Notes: generated by a model from the sequence alone, not told the origin. Positions 35,855-43,710 are shown, numbered from the stretch's first letter. The stretch is DNA of 64,000 bases from Sphingobacterium zeae (GCF_030818895.1 NZ_JAUTBA010000001.1:2294001-2358000), one strand, 5' to 3'. Numbers and translations are program-made.

Positions 35855-36238
35855 ATGGAGTTCAATGCAAATAAAGCCATTTACCTTCAGATTGCTGAGT
35901 ACGTATGTGATCATATTCTACTGGCAACCTGGAAAGTGGATGAAAAACTCCCCTCAGTAAGGGAATTGGCAGTTCAGATGGAGGTTAACCCCAATACTGT
36001 TATGCGGACCTATGATATGTTGCAGCAGAAAGAAATTATAGCTAATAAGCGCGGGATCGGTTTTTTTCTGACACAAGAATCGGTGAAGAATGTGAAGTTA
36101 TATAGAAAGGCAATTTTTCTAGAAGAAGATCTTCCCTTGTTTTTTCGTAATATTTATTTATTGGAAATCGGTCTGGATGAGTTAGAGCAACGTTATAGAC
36201 GGTTTGTAAGTCAGAATTTTAATCAAAATGAGTCATGA
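35855..36238 (+). CDS. YtrA-subfamily GntR transcriptional regulator
   Basis: A 127-aa protein made of a GntR winged helix (AIYLQIAEYVCDHIL...EKLPSVRELAVQMEVNPNTVMRTYDMLQQKEII) and a short C-terminal helical dimerisation part. The lack of a large effector domain is typical of YtrA regulators that control their own ABC operon. It begins one base after the permease stop, and its TGA overlaps the next ATG (ATGA). Confidence 0.93.
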   Translation: MEFNANKAIYLQIAEYVCDHILLATWKVDEKLPSVRELAVQMEVNPNTVMRTYDMLQQKEIIANKRGIGFFLTQESVKNVKLYRKAIFLEEDLPLFFRNIYLLEIGLDELEQRYRRFVSQNFNQNES

Positions 36239-37080
36239 AATTAAGTACAAAAATAATAATGGGATTAGCAATAGGCTTATTCGCGGTTCCGATGCTTGTC
36301 GCGTCCTACCTTGTTCGTATAAATCGAGTGGATGCGAAAAAATATAATGCTGATGTTGAGCAGGAGGTATCCAAGCCAGGTGCAAAGGATGTTTATTACC
36401 GGTCGTTCCCCTTGGCAGCTTTCGATAAGCTTTATATTGTAGGTACCAATGCAAGCGGTGTAGGGTTGTATTGGGTGAAAAGCGATAAGTTTATGGTTAA
36501 AGTTAATAAAAGTCAAGCCGACTTTGTGAAAGCGAATGTCGATCAATCTGGCAATCTTACCTTGGATCTTTTATCAGGAGGAGAGGGGGGGTATAAGTCG
36601 ATCTATATTTTTTCACCTGATCTTAAGGTTTTAAAATTAAAAAATGCGGATATTAACGAGTTGTCCGCCAGGTTGAACGAGTTGACTGTCGTAGGTGATA
36701 GCGTTGAGGTATTTTCCCTTGCGGAGAAATCCGTTATAAATACATTGAATCTGAACCTGACAAATTCCACTATTGATGATCTTGGCGGGACGGACAGTAA
36801 GGGGAATTCTCTTGTCGGTCGTTTATTTGTTAACACAACGAATAGTGTTTTGGGACTTCCGCGTACGAATTATCAAAGTGCAGATATTGTGGCAAACAAT
36901 TCAGAAGTTTATTTCAATAGGAAGGGACCTGAAGCCAAAGTTGGTCTTCTGAATATCAAAACTGAAGGAAAATCATCTGTCCGTTTAGATAGTATGCAAT
37001 GGGGAACATTGAACGGGAATCTATCCAATGATACTAAAATAGATTTGCCTGTCCATGCATTGCGATCATTGATTAAGTAA
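36235..37080 (+). CDS. Membrane-anchored beta-rich protein, GIN/DUF2807-like
   Basis: A 281-aa protein with one N-terminal membrane segment (about 5-27), then a periplasmic or surface part built of short repeating strands (LTLDLLSG, LKVLKLKNADINEL, LNLNLTNSTIDDL, ADIVANNSEVYF). That recalls the beta-helical GIN/DUF2807 fold, though the match is not certain. It overlaps the GntR stop by ATGA and is the last gene of the ABC operon, so it may be an accessory of that transporter. Confidence 0.75.
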   Translation: MKLSTKIIMGLAIGLFAVPMLVASYLVRINRVDAKKYNADVEQEVSKPGAKDVYYRSFPLAAFDKLYIVGTNASGVGLYWVKSDKFMVKVNKSQADFVKANVDQSGNLTLDLLSGGEGGYKSIYIFSPDLKVLKLKNADINELSARLNELTVVGDSVEVFSLAEKSVINTLNLNLTNSTIDDLGGTDSKGNSLVGRLFVNTTNSVLGLPRTNYQSADIVANNSEVYFNRKGPEAKVGLLNIKTEGKSSVRLDSMQWGTLNGNLSNDTKIDLPVHALRSLIK

Positions 37081-37135
37081 GGTTTAATTGGTGGATGTTG
37101 CGGTCGATCGTTAATAGTAGAGATCGGTATTTTCT

Positions 37136-37175
37136 GAAAAGGTCAAAATTCCATAGTGGGGTTTTGACCTTTTCT
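37136..37175. terminator. Bidirectional terminator, ABC operon / lacI-type gene
   Basis: AAAAGGTCAAAA / TTTTGACCTTTT with a 13-nt loop and T-rich flanks, between convergent genes. Confidence 0.9.
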
Positions 37176-38213
37176 TTAAAGGGATGATGTAGATTTTCGG
37201 TGTTCGATACTGCAGTCCAAAAAATACGTCTCGAATTCGAAATAATTCTTTTTGTTTTTTTTCTTTAACATCTGCAAGAGAAGCTCTACTGATTTTTCTG
37301 CCATAAGCTGTGTTGGCTGGGTGATTGTTGTTAAAGATGGGTTGAGGCTGTTGGCAAAAGGGGTGTTGCTAAAGCCAATTAAGTTCATGTCATCAGGAAT
37401 TTTCACCTCTAATTTATTTAATATGTGCAAAACTTTTAGCGACAAGGTGTCTGTCGTTGAGAGGAGTGCATTTGGAGCGGAGGGCTTATTTAATAACGTG
37501 TTTATTTTGCTTTCCAGTTCGTCATCGATATTATCTTTTGGGCTTGAGTAGGATATTTCAACAATATTTTCTTCTTTAAAAGGAATAGAGGCATTAAAGA
37601 GGGCATCTTTATATCCTTTTATTCTGCTTACATTTCCACCGATATCTTTGCATAATAAAAGAATGATATTTTCGCGTTTGTTTTTGATCATTTCTTCTGT
37701 TGCTTGATAGATGACTTTGTTGTTTTGGATTCCGATTTTAAAGGTGTCAAGTTGATGGTTTATCCGGTCAAAAATAATCACAGGGCAGATCTGTTCCATG
37801 ATATAAAACAAGAGTGATAAACTTGAATCATTTTTTACAGGAGAAATGATTATTCCTTCGATATTGCTTTGTATGCAAAGTTCCAGTGCTTCCTTTTCTT
37901 TTTTCTCATCGTTAAATGTCTGCAAGAGGATGAGTTTATAATTCGTCTGTGATAAAATGAGGGAGATGTCTTCATAAAAATCAAAGAAAAAAGAGCTTGA
38001 GATAAATGGAACAATGATCGCTAGGGTGTTTGATCGCCCCGTTTTTAAGCTTTTTGCGGAGAAATTTGGTATATAATTAATTTTCTGCGTGAAATCTAAA
38101 ATTAACTTTTTTGTTTCTGCGCTAATTTCATGGCTATCGTTTAGTGCTTTGGAAATGGTTCCTGGAGATAGGTTTAACTGTCGGCCAATCTCTTTTAACG
38201 TAAATCTCTTCAT
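37176..38213 (-). CDS. LacI-family transcriptional regulator
   Basis: A 345-aa regulator. The N-terminal LacI helix-turn-helix and hinge are clear (TLKEIGRQLNLSPGTISKALN, YIPNFSAKSLKTGRSNTLAIIVP). The rest is a periplasmic-binding-protein-like effector domain ending in FLDCSIEHRKS. LacI proteins normally control sugar use, but no sugar genes adjoin this one, so its targets lie elsewhere. An inverted repeat lies 30-65 bp upstream of the start. Confidence 0.93.
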   Translation of the reverse strand: MKRFTLKEIGRQLNLSPGTISKALNDSHEISAETKKLILDFTQKINYIPNFSAKSLKTGRSNTLAIIVPFISSSFFFDFYEDISLILSQTNYKLILLQTFNDEKKEKEALELCIQSNIEGIIISPVKNDSSLSLLFYIMEQICPVIIFDRINHQLDTFKIGIQNNKVIYQATEEMIKNKRENIILLLCKDIGGNVSRIKGYKDALFNASIPFKEENIVEISYSSPKDNIDDELESKINTLLNKPSAPNALLSTTDTLSLKVLHILNKLEVKIPDDMNLIGFSNTPFANSLNPSLTTITQPTQLMAEKSVELLLQMLKKKNKKNYFEFETYFLDCSIEHRKSTSSL

Positions 38214-38244
38214 GTGCTCGATCCTCTTTCATTGATTGTAATTG

Positions 38245-38279
38245 TTCTAGCGTCAATAGATGGTAAGATAGCGCTAGAA
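38245..38279. promoter_or_regulatory. Possible LacI-type operator
   Basis: TTCTAGCG (38245-38252) and CGCTAGAA (38272-38279) form a perfect 8-bp inverted repeat with a 19-bp spacer; the right arm also forms the small palindrome TAGCGCTA. LacI operators are palindromes with a central CG or GC. Location just upstream of the regulator suggests autoregulation. Confidence 0.4.
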
Positions 38280-38430
38280 TTATTATTGAATTATCGGTTA
38301 GTGTTTTTAATGTATTAAGCCCGAAAATTCTTGAAATTATAAAGATAAGATAAAAAACATGTTTTCAAATGGAGATCAAGAAAAGCGTTGTTGATGAAAA
38401 AGAAGTTTTCCGCAAGTGTTAAACAAAAAA

Positions 38431-38475
38431 AGCTAATCCTGCGATTAGCTCTTCTTTAGTGATCCCGCTGGGATT
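38431..38475. repeat. Direct repeat copy 1: tRNA-Lys 3' end plus terminator
   Basis: These 45 bp are identical to 38573-38617, offset by 142 bp. On the minus strand the copy holds the last 15 nt of tRNA-Lys, the discriminator, and the downstream hairpin terminator with a T-run. Confidence 0.9.
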
Positions 38476-38550
38476 GGCTCAGCCCCTCATTTCCCAAGCA
38501 CGCCCCTGAGCCTCCATTGGATCGAACCCGGCCGACCCTTCTTTCGAATC
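38461..38550 (-). pseudogene. Decayed tRNA-Lys fragment
   Basis: This segment begins (minus-strand 3' end) with 15 nt identical to the tRNA-Lys acceptor/T-arm end, is interrupted by a GC-rich hairpin insert (GGCTCAG 38476-38482 / CTGAGCC 38506-38512), then shows tRNA-like GGATCGAACCC and finally CGAATCC near 38544-38550, resembling the tRNA 5' acceptor. The anticodon arm and D-arm are missing. It cannot form a tRNA. Confidence 0.55.
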
Positions 38551-38572
38551 CTAATATCTTTAAAACAAGAAG

Positions 38573-38617
38573 AGCTAATCCTGCGATTAGCTCTTCTTTA
38601 GTGATCCCGCTGGGATT
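38573..38617. repeat. Direct repeat copy 2, overlapping the intact tRNA-Lys
   Basis: Identical 45-bp partner of 38431-38475. It includes the 3' end of the functional tRNA and its terminator, whose stem here is longer (AAGAAGAGCTAATC / GATTAGCTCTTCTT). Confidence 0.9.
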
Positions 38618-38674
38618 CGAACCCAGGACCCATACATTAAAAGTGTATTGCTCTACCAGCTGAGCTACGGAATC
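38602..38674 (-). tRNA. tRNA-Lys (anticodon TTT)
   Basis: On the minus strand the acceptor GATTCCG pairs with CGGGATC (one T-G pair), positions 8-9 are TA, the D-arm is GCTCAGCTGGTAGAGC, and the anticodon stem ATACA/TGTAT holds loop CTTTTAA with anticodon TTT. The T-arm is CTGGG-TTCGAAT-CCCAG and the discriminator is A. CCA is not encoded. All four arms pair, so it should be functional. Confidence 0.97.
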
Positions 38675-38790
38675 CTTTCTGTTTTTGAAAGTGATGCAAA
38701 GGTAGAATTTCTTTTGATATATGCCAAATTATAGCGTGCAAATTTCGACGAAAAGGCCTTAACTGCTTAATAAATAAACGGATTATTTTT

Positions 38791-39651
38791 TTATCGCGCT
38801 TTTTTTGCATGGATTATTCGGTCTGCTCCATTGATATCTTTTATGAGTTTGACCTGTTCAAATCCTTTTTTGACCATAAGTTCCTTCATTTCTGGACCGA
38901 GATATTGATTGATTTCAAAATATAGATCTCCATCTGGGGTTAAATGTTTCAAAGCAAAGGATGAAATAACATCATAAAAAATCAATGGAGCGCTTTCTTC
39001 AATGAATAATGCGAGCTCAGGTTCATGAGCCAATACGTTTTGATTCATATGCTGCTTTTCTCCCGGGGTTATATAGGGCGGATTGGATACAATGATATTA
39101 TAATGTTGGTCGGAGAAAATGTATTCCCATTCAAATATATCCGCATTGATAAATTGAACCTGAGTTTTTAAATTCTTAGCATTTTCTTGTGCTGTTTTTA
39201 TCGCCTCTTTTGAGATGTCTATCGTTGTTACTAGGGCATTATTGAGATGCTTTGATAAGGTGATCGGGATGCAGCCAGAGCCAGTTCCGATATCTATAAT
39301 TTTTAGGTTTTGAGAAGATTTGTGGTTTTTGATGATCAGATCGACAAGTTCTTCAGTTTCCTGGCGTGGAATGAGGACCGATTCATTGACCTGGAAAACT
39401 TCACCATAAAAATCTGCTTTATTGAGTATGTACTGTATAGGTCTGTGCTTTTTTAGATTCTGAAGGATGCTAAGTACTTCAGCCTTATCCGCCTCCTTGA
39501 CGATATCTGTTTTTCTCAATTGATAATTGGTTCTATTTAACCCAAACTTTTCGGCAACAACCACTAAGAATATTGCTTTTATTTCATCCTCATCATATAA
39601 CCCCTGAAGCTCATGTTGAAATAATAATTCGAAATCTTGAAGTATTTTCAT
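38791..39651 (-). CDS. prmC: Release factor glutamine methyltransferase
   Basis: A 286-aa SAM-dependent enzyme that methylates the Gln of the GGQ motif in RF1/RF2. The SAM-binding motif is IIDIGTGSGCIPITL and the catalytic NPPY is in IIVSNPPYITPGE. The N-terminal helical domain (LFQHELQGLYDEDEIKAIFLV) fits PrmC/HemK. Its -7 TACCTTTG (39656-39663) ends four bases before the ATG. It is divergent from ribD with only 34 bp between starts. Confidence 0.95.
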   Translation of the reverse strand: MKILQDFELLFQHELQGLYDEDEIKAIFLVVVAEKFGLNRTNYQLRKTDIVKEADKAEVLSILQNLKKHRPIQYILNKADFYGEVFQVNESVLIPRQETEELVDLIIKNHKSSQNLKIIDIGTGSGCIPITLSKHLNNALVTTIDISKEAIKTAQENAKNLKTQVQFINADIFEWEYIFSDQHYNIIVSNPPYITPGEKQHMNQNVLAHEPELALFIEESAPLIFYDVISSFALKHLTPDGDLYFEINQYLGPEMKELMVKKGFEQVKLIKDINGADRIIHAKKAR

Positions 39652-39655
39652 GTGT

Positions 39656-39680
39656 CAAAGGTACGATTTTCATAGCTTTG
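39656..39680. promoter_or_regulatory. Back-to-back -7 elements of prmC and ribD
   Basis: On the minus strand TACCTTTG (39656-39663) stands 4 nt before the prmC ATG; on the plus strand TAGCTTTG (39673-39680) stands 5 nt before the ribD ATG. Both imply leaderless mRNAs. Clear -33 TTTG boxes were not found. Confidence 0.6.
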
Positions 39681-39685
39681 TATCT

Positions 39686-40732
39686 ATGGATATGCACAAG
39701 CAATATATGCATCGTTGTTTGGAACTCGCCCAAATGGGGGCGGGTTCAGTAAGTCCCAATCCAATGGTTGGGGCAGTCATTGTTTTGGACGGTAAAATTA
39801 TCGGTGAAGGGTATACTTCTCCTTACGGTGGACCGCACGCTGAAGTCAATGCTGTACAACAGGTTATGCAAAGGTATGGTGAAAAAGCAAAGGAGCTTAT
39901 CGAAGGAAGTAATTTTTATGTCAGCCTCGAGCCTTGTGCGCATTATGGGAAGACACCCCCCTGTGCCAATATGATTGCTGAGCTAAAACCTTTGAAAGTT
40001 TTTATAGCATGTTTGGATCCCTTCGGCAAAGTCAATGGTAGAGGAGTGCAGATACTGCGCGAAGCAGGTATTGAAGTTGAAATCGGTCTGCTCGAAAAAG
40101 AAGCCGTTTGGCTCAACCGTCGTTTTTTTACCCGTATTGGTCAATACCGCCCATATGTTATTTTAAAATGGGCGCAAACCAGGGATGGTTTTATAGGGAA
40201 AAAAAATAAGCAGGTTTGGATCAGTAATGCCGCAAGCCAACAGCTCGTTCATCGTTGGAGAGCAGAAGAGGATGCTATCTTAGTTGGTACAAATACCGCA
40301 GTTGTAGATGATCCCAGTCTGAGCGTGAGAAAGTGGAAGGGTAAAAATCCATTGCGTATTCTTTTAGACAGGGATCTTGCCATTCCGCTGGATGCACATA
40401 TTCTCGATAGTCAGGCCGATACTATTGTGTTTAATGCTAAAAAGACAGATTGGATAGCAAATGTTAAGTATATTGAGCTTGAAAATTATGGTCTGTATCT
40501 ACCGCAAAATATCCTTTATCAACTTTATTTAATGGATATTCAATCTATAATCATAGAAGGCGGGCGAGCAACCCTGCAAATGTTTATAGATGCGGGGCTG
40601 TGGGATGAGGCCAGGGTCTTCGAGTCTGAAACGAATTTATCGAGCGGGATTAAGGCTCCTCTATTCAAGGGGCAAATACTAGAAAGTAAATTAGTTTCCA
40701 ATGATATTTTAAAGATCTATAAGAAACAGTAA
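39686..40732 (+). CDS. ribD: Bifunctional riboflavin deaminase/reductase RibD
   Basis: A 348-aa enzyme of riboflavin synthesis. The N-terminal cytidine-deaminase domain shows PHAEVNAV (zinc His and catalytic Glu) and EPCAHYGKTPPCANMI (two zinc Cys). The C-terminal reductase has KWAQTRDGFIGKKNKQVWISN and IEGGRATLQMFIDAGLWDEARVF. It performs the deamination and then the NADPH reduction of the pyrimidine intermediate. The start at 39686 (MDMHKQYMHRCLELA) is favoured over the longer frame because a -7 element lies just upstream. Confidence 0.96.
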   Translation: MDMHKQYMHRCLELAQMGAGSVSPNPMVGAVIVLDGKIIGEGYTSPYGGPHAEVNAVQQVMQRYGEKAKELIEGSNFYVSLEPCAHYGKTPPCANMIAELKPLKVFIACLDPFGKVNGRGVQILREAGIEVEIGLLEKEAVWLNRRFFTRIGQYRPYVILKWAQTRDGFIGKKNKQVWISNAASQQLVHRWRAEEDAILVGTNTAVVDDPSLSVRKWKGKNPLRILLDRDLAIPLDAHILDSQADTIVFNAKKTDWIANVKYIELENYGLYLPQNILYQLYLMDIQSIIIEGGRATLQMFIDAGLWDEARVFESETNLSSGIKAPLFKGQILESKLVSNDILKIYKKQ

Positions 40733-40794
40733 TTTTTGTATATTTAGGGAATTATAAGCCATAGCCGGTTAGTTGAATTCTTAAAATTACAATT

Positions 40795-42078
40795 ATGTTA
40801 GTTACAGAAAACTTAATGCAGTTTATCTGGAAACTTCGGCTATTCCGTGCAAATGGGTTAAATTCCACAGATGGTGGGGCCCTAGCCGTCGTTCAAGTGG
40901 GGCAATACAATACAGATTCTGGCCCCGATTTTCTCATGTCGCACATTAGATATGGAGATAAGGATTGGTTTGGTCATGTAGAAATACATGTTCAATCATC
41001 AGATTGGGATCGACATGCTCATCAAGAAGATGTCACTTACAATAACGTGATCTTACATGTTGTTTGGAAAAATGATAAAGTTATCTACCGAAATGATGGA
41101 ACATCTATTCCTACTTTACTACTTTCGAACTACGTAGATAAAAATTTATTGGAAAAATATGCCAATATGATGAATACCAAAAGCTGGATTCCATGCGAGT
41201 ATCAGATTAGGCCTATCAATATCTTAAAAAAATCAATGTGGCTGAATACCCTGTCAATTGAGCGTTTGGAAATGAAAGTTCAGCGGATTTTCGTAATTCT
41301 GAAACATTTTGACACTGATTGGGAAAAAACCTTCTGGGTATGGATGTGTAGATCTATGGGGTTAAAAGTTAACGCTGATACTTTTCAAGAATTCGGTGAA
41401 AAACTGCCTTTGCATATTCTAAAAAAATACCGTTCAAACTTATTTAAAACGGAAGCTATTTTTTTTGGTATCAGTGGTTTATTGCTCAGTAGACCAACTA
41501 GTGGGTATGTGAAGCGATTAGTAGACGAATTTAAATACCAACAGCATATTCACGATATAGAAATCGTTTTTGGTGTATGGAAGAGGTTGAGGATGAGACC
41601 TTACAATTTCCCCGAACGACGGATTGCTCAGTTAGTTGTTTTATTCAGTAAGAACGAGTTGGGGGTGGCAAAGCTTTTGGCCGTAGATAGCTTGGAGGCG
41701 GCGAGAGAATTGTTTAAAATAGAACCTTCAGGTGATTTTTGGGAATCACATTTTTGTTTAGGCACAAAAGACAAAGCTAAAAAATGTGCTTGGATCGGGA
41801 AAGAAACTGTTGATCTTCTGGTAATTAATGTAGTTGTCGTATTCCTTTTTTCATATGGAAAATATTTTGGCATTCAGTCCTATATTGAAAAGGCTTTACA
41901 GTTATTGGAGGAGCTTCCTGCTGAAAAAAATAATATCGTGCGGCAATTTGCTAAATATGATTGGGATGTTAAAGATGCAGGCAAGACGCAGGGAATGTTG
42001 CAGCTGAAGCAGTTTTACTGCGATAGGAAACGTTGTCTTCAGTGCAGAATCGGTATGGAGATTTTAAAAGGTAGCTAG
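40795..42078 (+). CDS. DUF2851 family protein
   Basis: A 427-aa protein with the N-terminal block of DUF2851 (GQYNTDSGPDFLMSHIRYGDKDWFGHVEIHVQSSDWDRH), a family largely confined to Bacteroidota. The block has Asp/Glu/His residues that look like a PD-(D/E)XK-type nuclease core, but this is an inference. The C-terminus has a Cys cluster (CDRKRCLQC). Its stop codon shares the CTAG palindrome with the stop of the convergent ankyrin gene. Confidence 0.88.
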   Translation: MLVTENLMQFIWKLRLFRANGLNSTDGGALAVVQVGQYNTDSGPDFLMSHIRYGDKDWFGHVEIHVQSSDWDRHAHQEDVTYNNVILHVVWKNDKVIYRNDGTSIPTLLLSNYVDKNLLEKYANMMNTKSWIPCEYQIRPINILKKSMWLNTLSIERLEMKVQRIFVILKHFDTDWEKTFWVWMCRSMGLKVNADTFQEFGEKLPLHILKKYRSNLFKTEAIFFGISGLLLSRPTSGYVKRLVDEFKYQQHIHDIEIVFGVWKRLRMRPYNFPERRIAQLVVLFSKNELGVAKLLAVDSLEAARELFKIEPSGDFWESHFCLGTKDKAKKCAWIGKETVDLLVINVVVVFLFSYGKYFGIQSYIEKALQLLEELPAEKNNIVRQFAKYDWDVKDAGKTQGMLQLKQFYCDRKRCLQCRIGMEILKGS

Positions 42079-42725
42079 TTTTTTAAAATTTCTGCAATCT
42101 CTTTATGACCTTTTTCATACGCTAGATCCATTGGTGATAATCCGGCACTATTGATTATTCTTGTGTCTGCTCCATTTTCAAGTAAGGCAACGATAAAATC
42201 GATGTTACCATATTGGGCAGCAAAATGAAGCGGAGTTTCGCCTGTGGCCTGAATAGCATTGACATTGGCGCCCGCATCGATAAGCAATTTCCCAATTTCT
42301 TCATTGTTGTTTGAGGCGGCAATATGCAATGCTGTAGTGAGTTGTTCATTTTTGGTTACGGTGTTTGGATTTGCACGTTTGGATAGCAATAAACGAACAA
42401 TGTCTACTTTGTTGAAATATGTAGCTAAGGTCAATGGCGTAAAACCCTGCGATGACCATTCATTGATTACAGAAGGGACCTGCGAAATAATAGCCTCAAG
42501 ATAGGATGTTAATCCTGCAGCACAAGCCTCATGTATAGTCATGGACTTGGTATGTTGTAAAAGTACCCGTATGATCTGAGGTTTGTTGTAATAGCATGCT
42601 AATAGAAGTGGCGAAATCCCATGACTTGTTGTTTCCTGTAAAAGTTCTGGATTTCCAATTAATAACAGATCAATGTCGTGGCTTTTTCCTTGTTCTATGT
42701 ATTGTTCTAAAATAGAGAGGCTCAT
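42075..42725 (-). CDS. Ankyrin-repeat protein
   Basis: A 216-aa protein consisting almost entirely of about six ankyrin repeats (for example GFTPLTLATYFNKVDIVRLLLSKRANPN, GETPLHFAAQYGNIDFIVALLENGAD). No signal peptide, so probably cytoplasmic and involved in protein-protein contact. Partners are unknown. It is convergent with the DUF2851 gene and overlaps it by four bases. Confidence 0.92.
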   Translation of the reverse strand: MSLSILEQYIEQGKSHDIDLLLIGNPELLQETTSHGISPLLLACYYNKPQIIRVLLQHTKSMTIHEACAAGLTSYLEAIISQVPSVINEWSSQGFTPLTLATYFNKVDIVRLLLSKRANPNTVTKNEQLTTALHIAASNNNEEIGKLLIDAGANVNAIQATGETPLHFAAQYGNIDFIVALLENGADTRIINSAGLSPMDLAYEKGHKEIAEILKN

Positions 42726-42938
42726 GTGTTTATTAATTGTCTAAATTCTTTACTAAAATAAACTTTATTCATGACAATAAATGTTTGAATGGAGAAATTA
42801 TTGATAATTTGTGACGATCCATATCCGAATTAAAAGTGAGAGCTTAGCTTTTTTAAAAGGTGTATTGAAATCGAAATAGCCCAAAGAGCCTATTTTTTGA
42901 TTTTTTATATACACAAATGTGTAGTAATGCACATAATA

Positions 42939-42970
42939 TTTCCGTAAATTAAAAAGTAGATGTACTTTTG
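42939..42970 (+). promoter_or_regulatory. Promoter of the candidate small RNA
   Basis: TTTC (42939-42942), a 20-bp spacer and TACTTTTG (42963-42970). One mismatch from the -33 consensus and a full match to -7. Confidence 0.6.
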
Positions 42971-42974
42971 TTAA

Positions 42975-43044
42975 GCCCCTCCCAAGGGCATGTTTTTCAT
43001 AGGTAGATGTAGGGTCGGGTGTTTCTCACTGCGACCCTTTTTTT
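42975..43044 (+). ncRNA. Candidate small RNA of about 70 nt
   Basis: This intergenic transcript unit starts just after a good promoter, has a first small hairpin (GCCC 42975-42978 / GGGC 42986-42989), a middle unpaired A/U-rich part, and a strong terminator stem (AGGGTCG 43011-43017 / CGACCCT 43032-43038, extended by GGTG/CACT) with seven T. No long ORF lies inside. It is followed by a separate promoter for ubiX, so it is not simply the ubiX leader. It does not match SRP RNA, 6S RNA or a riboswitch known to me. Confidence 0.55.
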
Positions 43045-43053
43045 ATAGCTTTG
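43022..43053 (+). promoter_or_regulatory. Promoter of ubiX
   Basis: TTTC (43022-43025), a 20-bp spacer and TAGCTTTG (43046-43053). The -33 box lies within the terminator hairpin of the upstream small RNA candidate. Confidence 0.65.
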
Positions 43054-43071
43054 TTTTATATTTTAAAAGAG

Positions 43072-43641
43072 ATGTCTAAAAGGAAGATAGTTATAGCCAT
43101 TACGGGAGCTAGTGGCTCAATTTATGCTAAAGTTTTACTTAGGAAGCTGTTGGTATTAAAAACACAAATCGCGGAAGTTGGTATTGTTATGTCGAATAAT
43201 GCGAAGGATGTATGGCGTGCGGAATTAGGCGATGAAAGTTACCAGGATGTACCTTTCAAATTTTATGATAAAGGAGATTTTTTTGCTCCTTTTGCATCGG
43301 GGTCCGCTCGCTATGATACCATGATTGTATGTCCTTGTTCGATGGGTACATTGTCGCGAATAGCGCATGGCATATCCTCAGATCTCACAACACGCGCTGC
43401 TGATGTCATCTTAAAAGAGCGGCGACGACTGATTTTGGTTACACGTGAGACACCTTTAAGTATCATTCACATTCAGAATATGAAATTGGTGACAGAGGCA
43501 GGTGGCATCATTTGTCCGGCATCGCCTTCATTTTATAGTTTGCCAAAGACGCTTGAAGAGGTAGCAGAAACCGTTGTCGATCGTATTTTGAGTCTTGCCG
43601 GATTCGACTTTAAGCATTATCAGTGGGGAGAAAATTCCTAG
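43072..43641 (+). CDS. ubiX: Flavin prenyltransferase UbiX
   Basis: A 189-aa enzyme that makes the prenylated FMN cofactor of UbiD-type decarboxylases. The Rossmann-like start is KIVIAITGASGSIYAKVLL; the conserved block CPCSMGTLSRIAHGISSDLTTRAADVILKERRRLILVTRETPLS is complete. The ATG at 43072 is preferred over an upstream in-frame TTG because it directly precedes the first strand and lies 18 nt after the -7. No ubiD gene is in the window. Confidence 0.95.
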   Translation: MSKRKIVIAITGASGSIYAKVLLRKLLVLKTQIAEVGIVMSNNAKDVWRAELGDESYQDVPFKFYDKGDFFAPFASGSARYDTMIVCPCSMGTLSRIAHGISSDLTTRAADVILKERRRLILVTRETPLSIIHIQNMKLVTEAGGIICPASPSFYSLPKTLEEVAETVVDRILSLAGFDFKHYQWGENS

Positions 43642-43693
43642 GTAATCGATGCCGAAATCTATTTTTAATGTTCTTTAATAAATTTGTATTTTG

Positions 43694-43701
43694 TAACTTT
43701 G
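43694..43701 (+). promoter_or_regulatory. -7 element before the 49-aa ORF and pyrC-like gene
   Basis: TAACTTTG matches TAnnTTTG and lies 9 bases before the ATG at 43711. It is likely the promoter of the dihydroorotase-like operon. No canonical -33 box at 20 bp. Confidence 0.5.
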
Positions 43702-43710
43702 TTTCTCGAA

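Noticed and set aside
42971..43044. Identification of the small RNA as SRP RNA, 6S RNA or a known riboswitch
   Set aside because: The GGAAGG-type SRP loop, the long 6S helix and any known aptamer core are absent.
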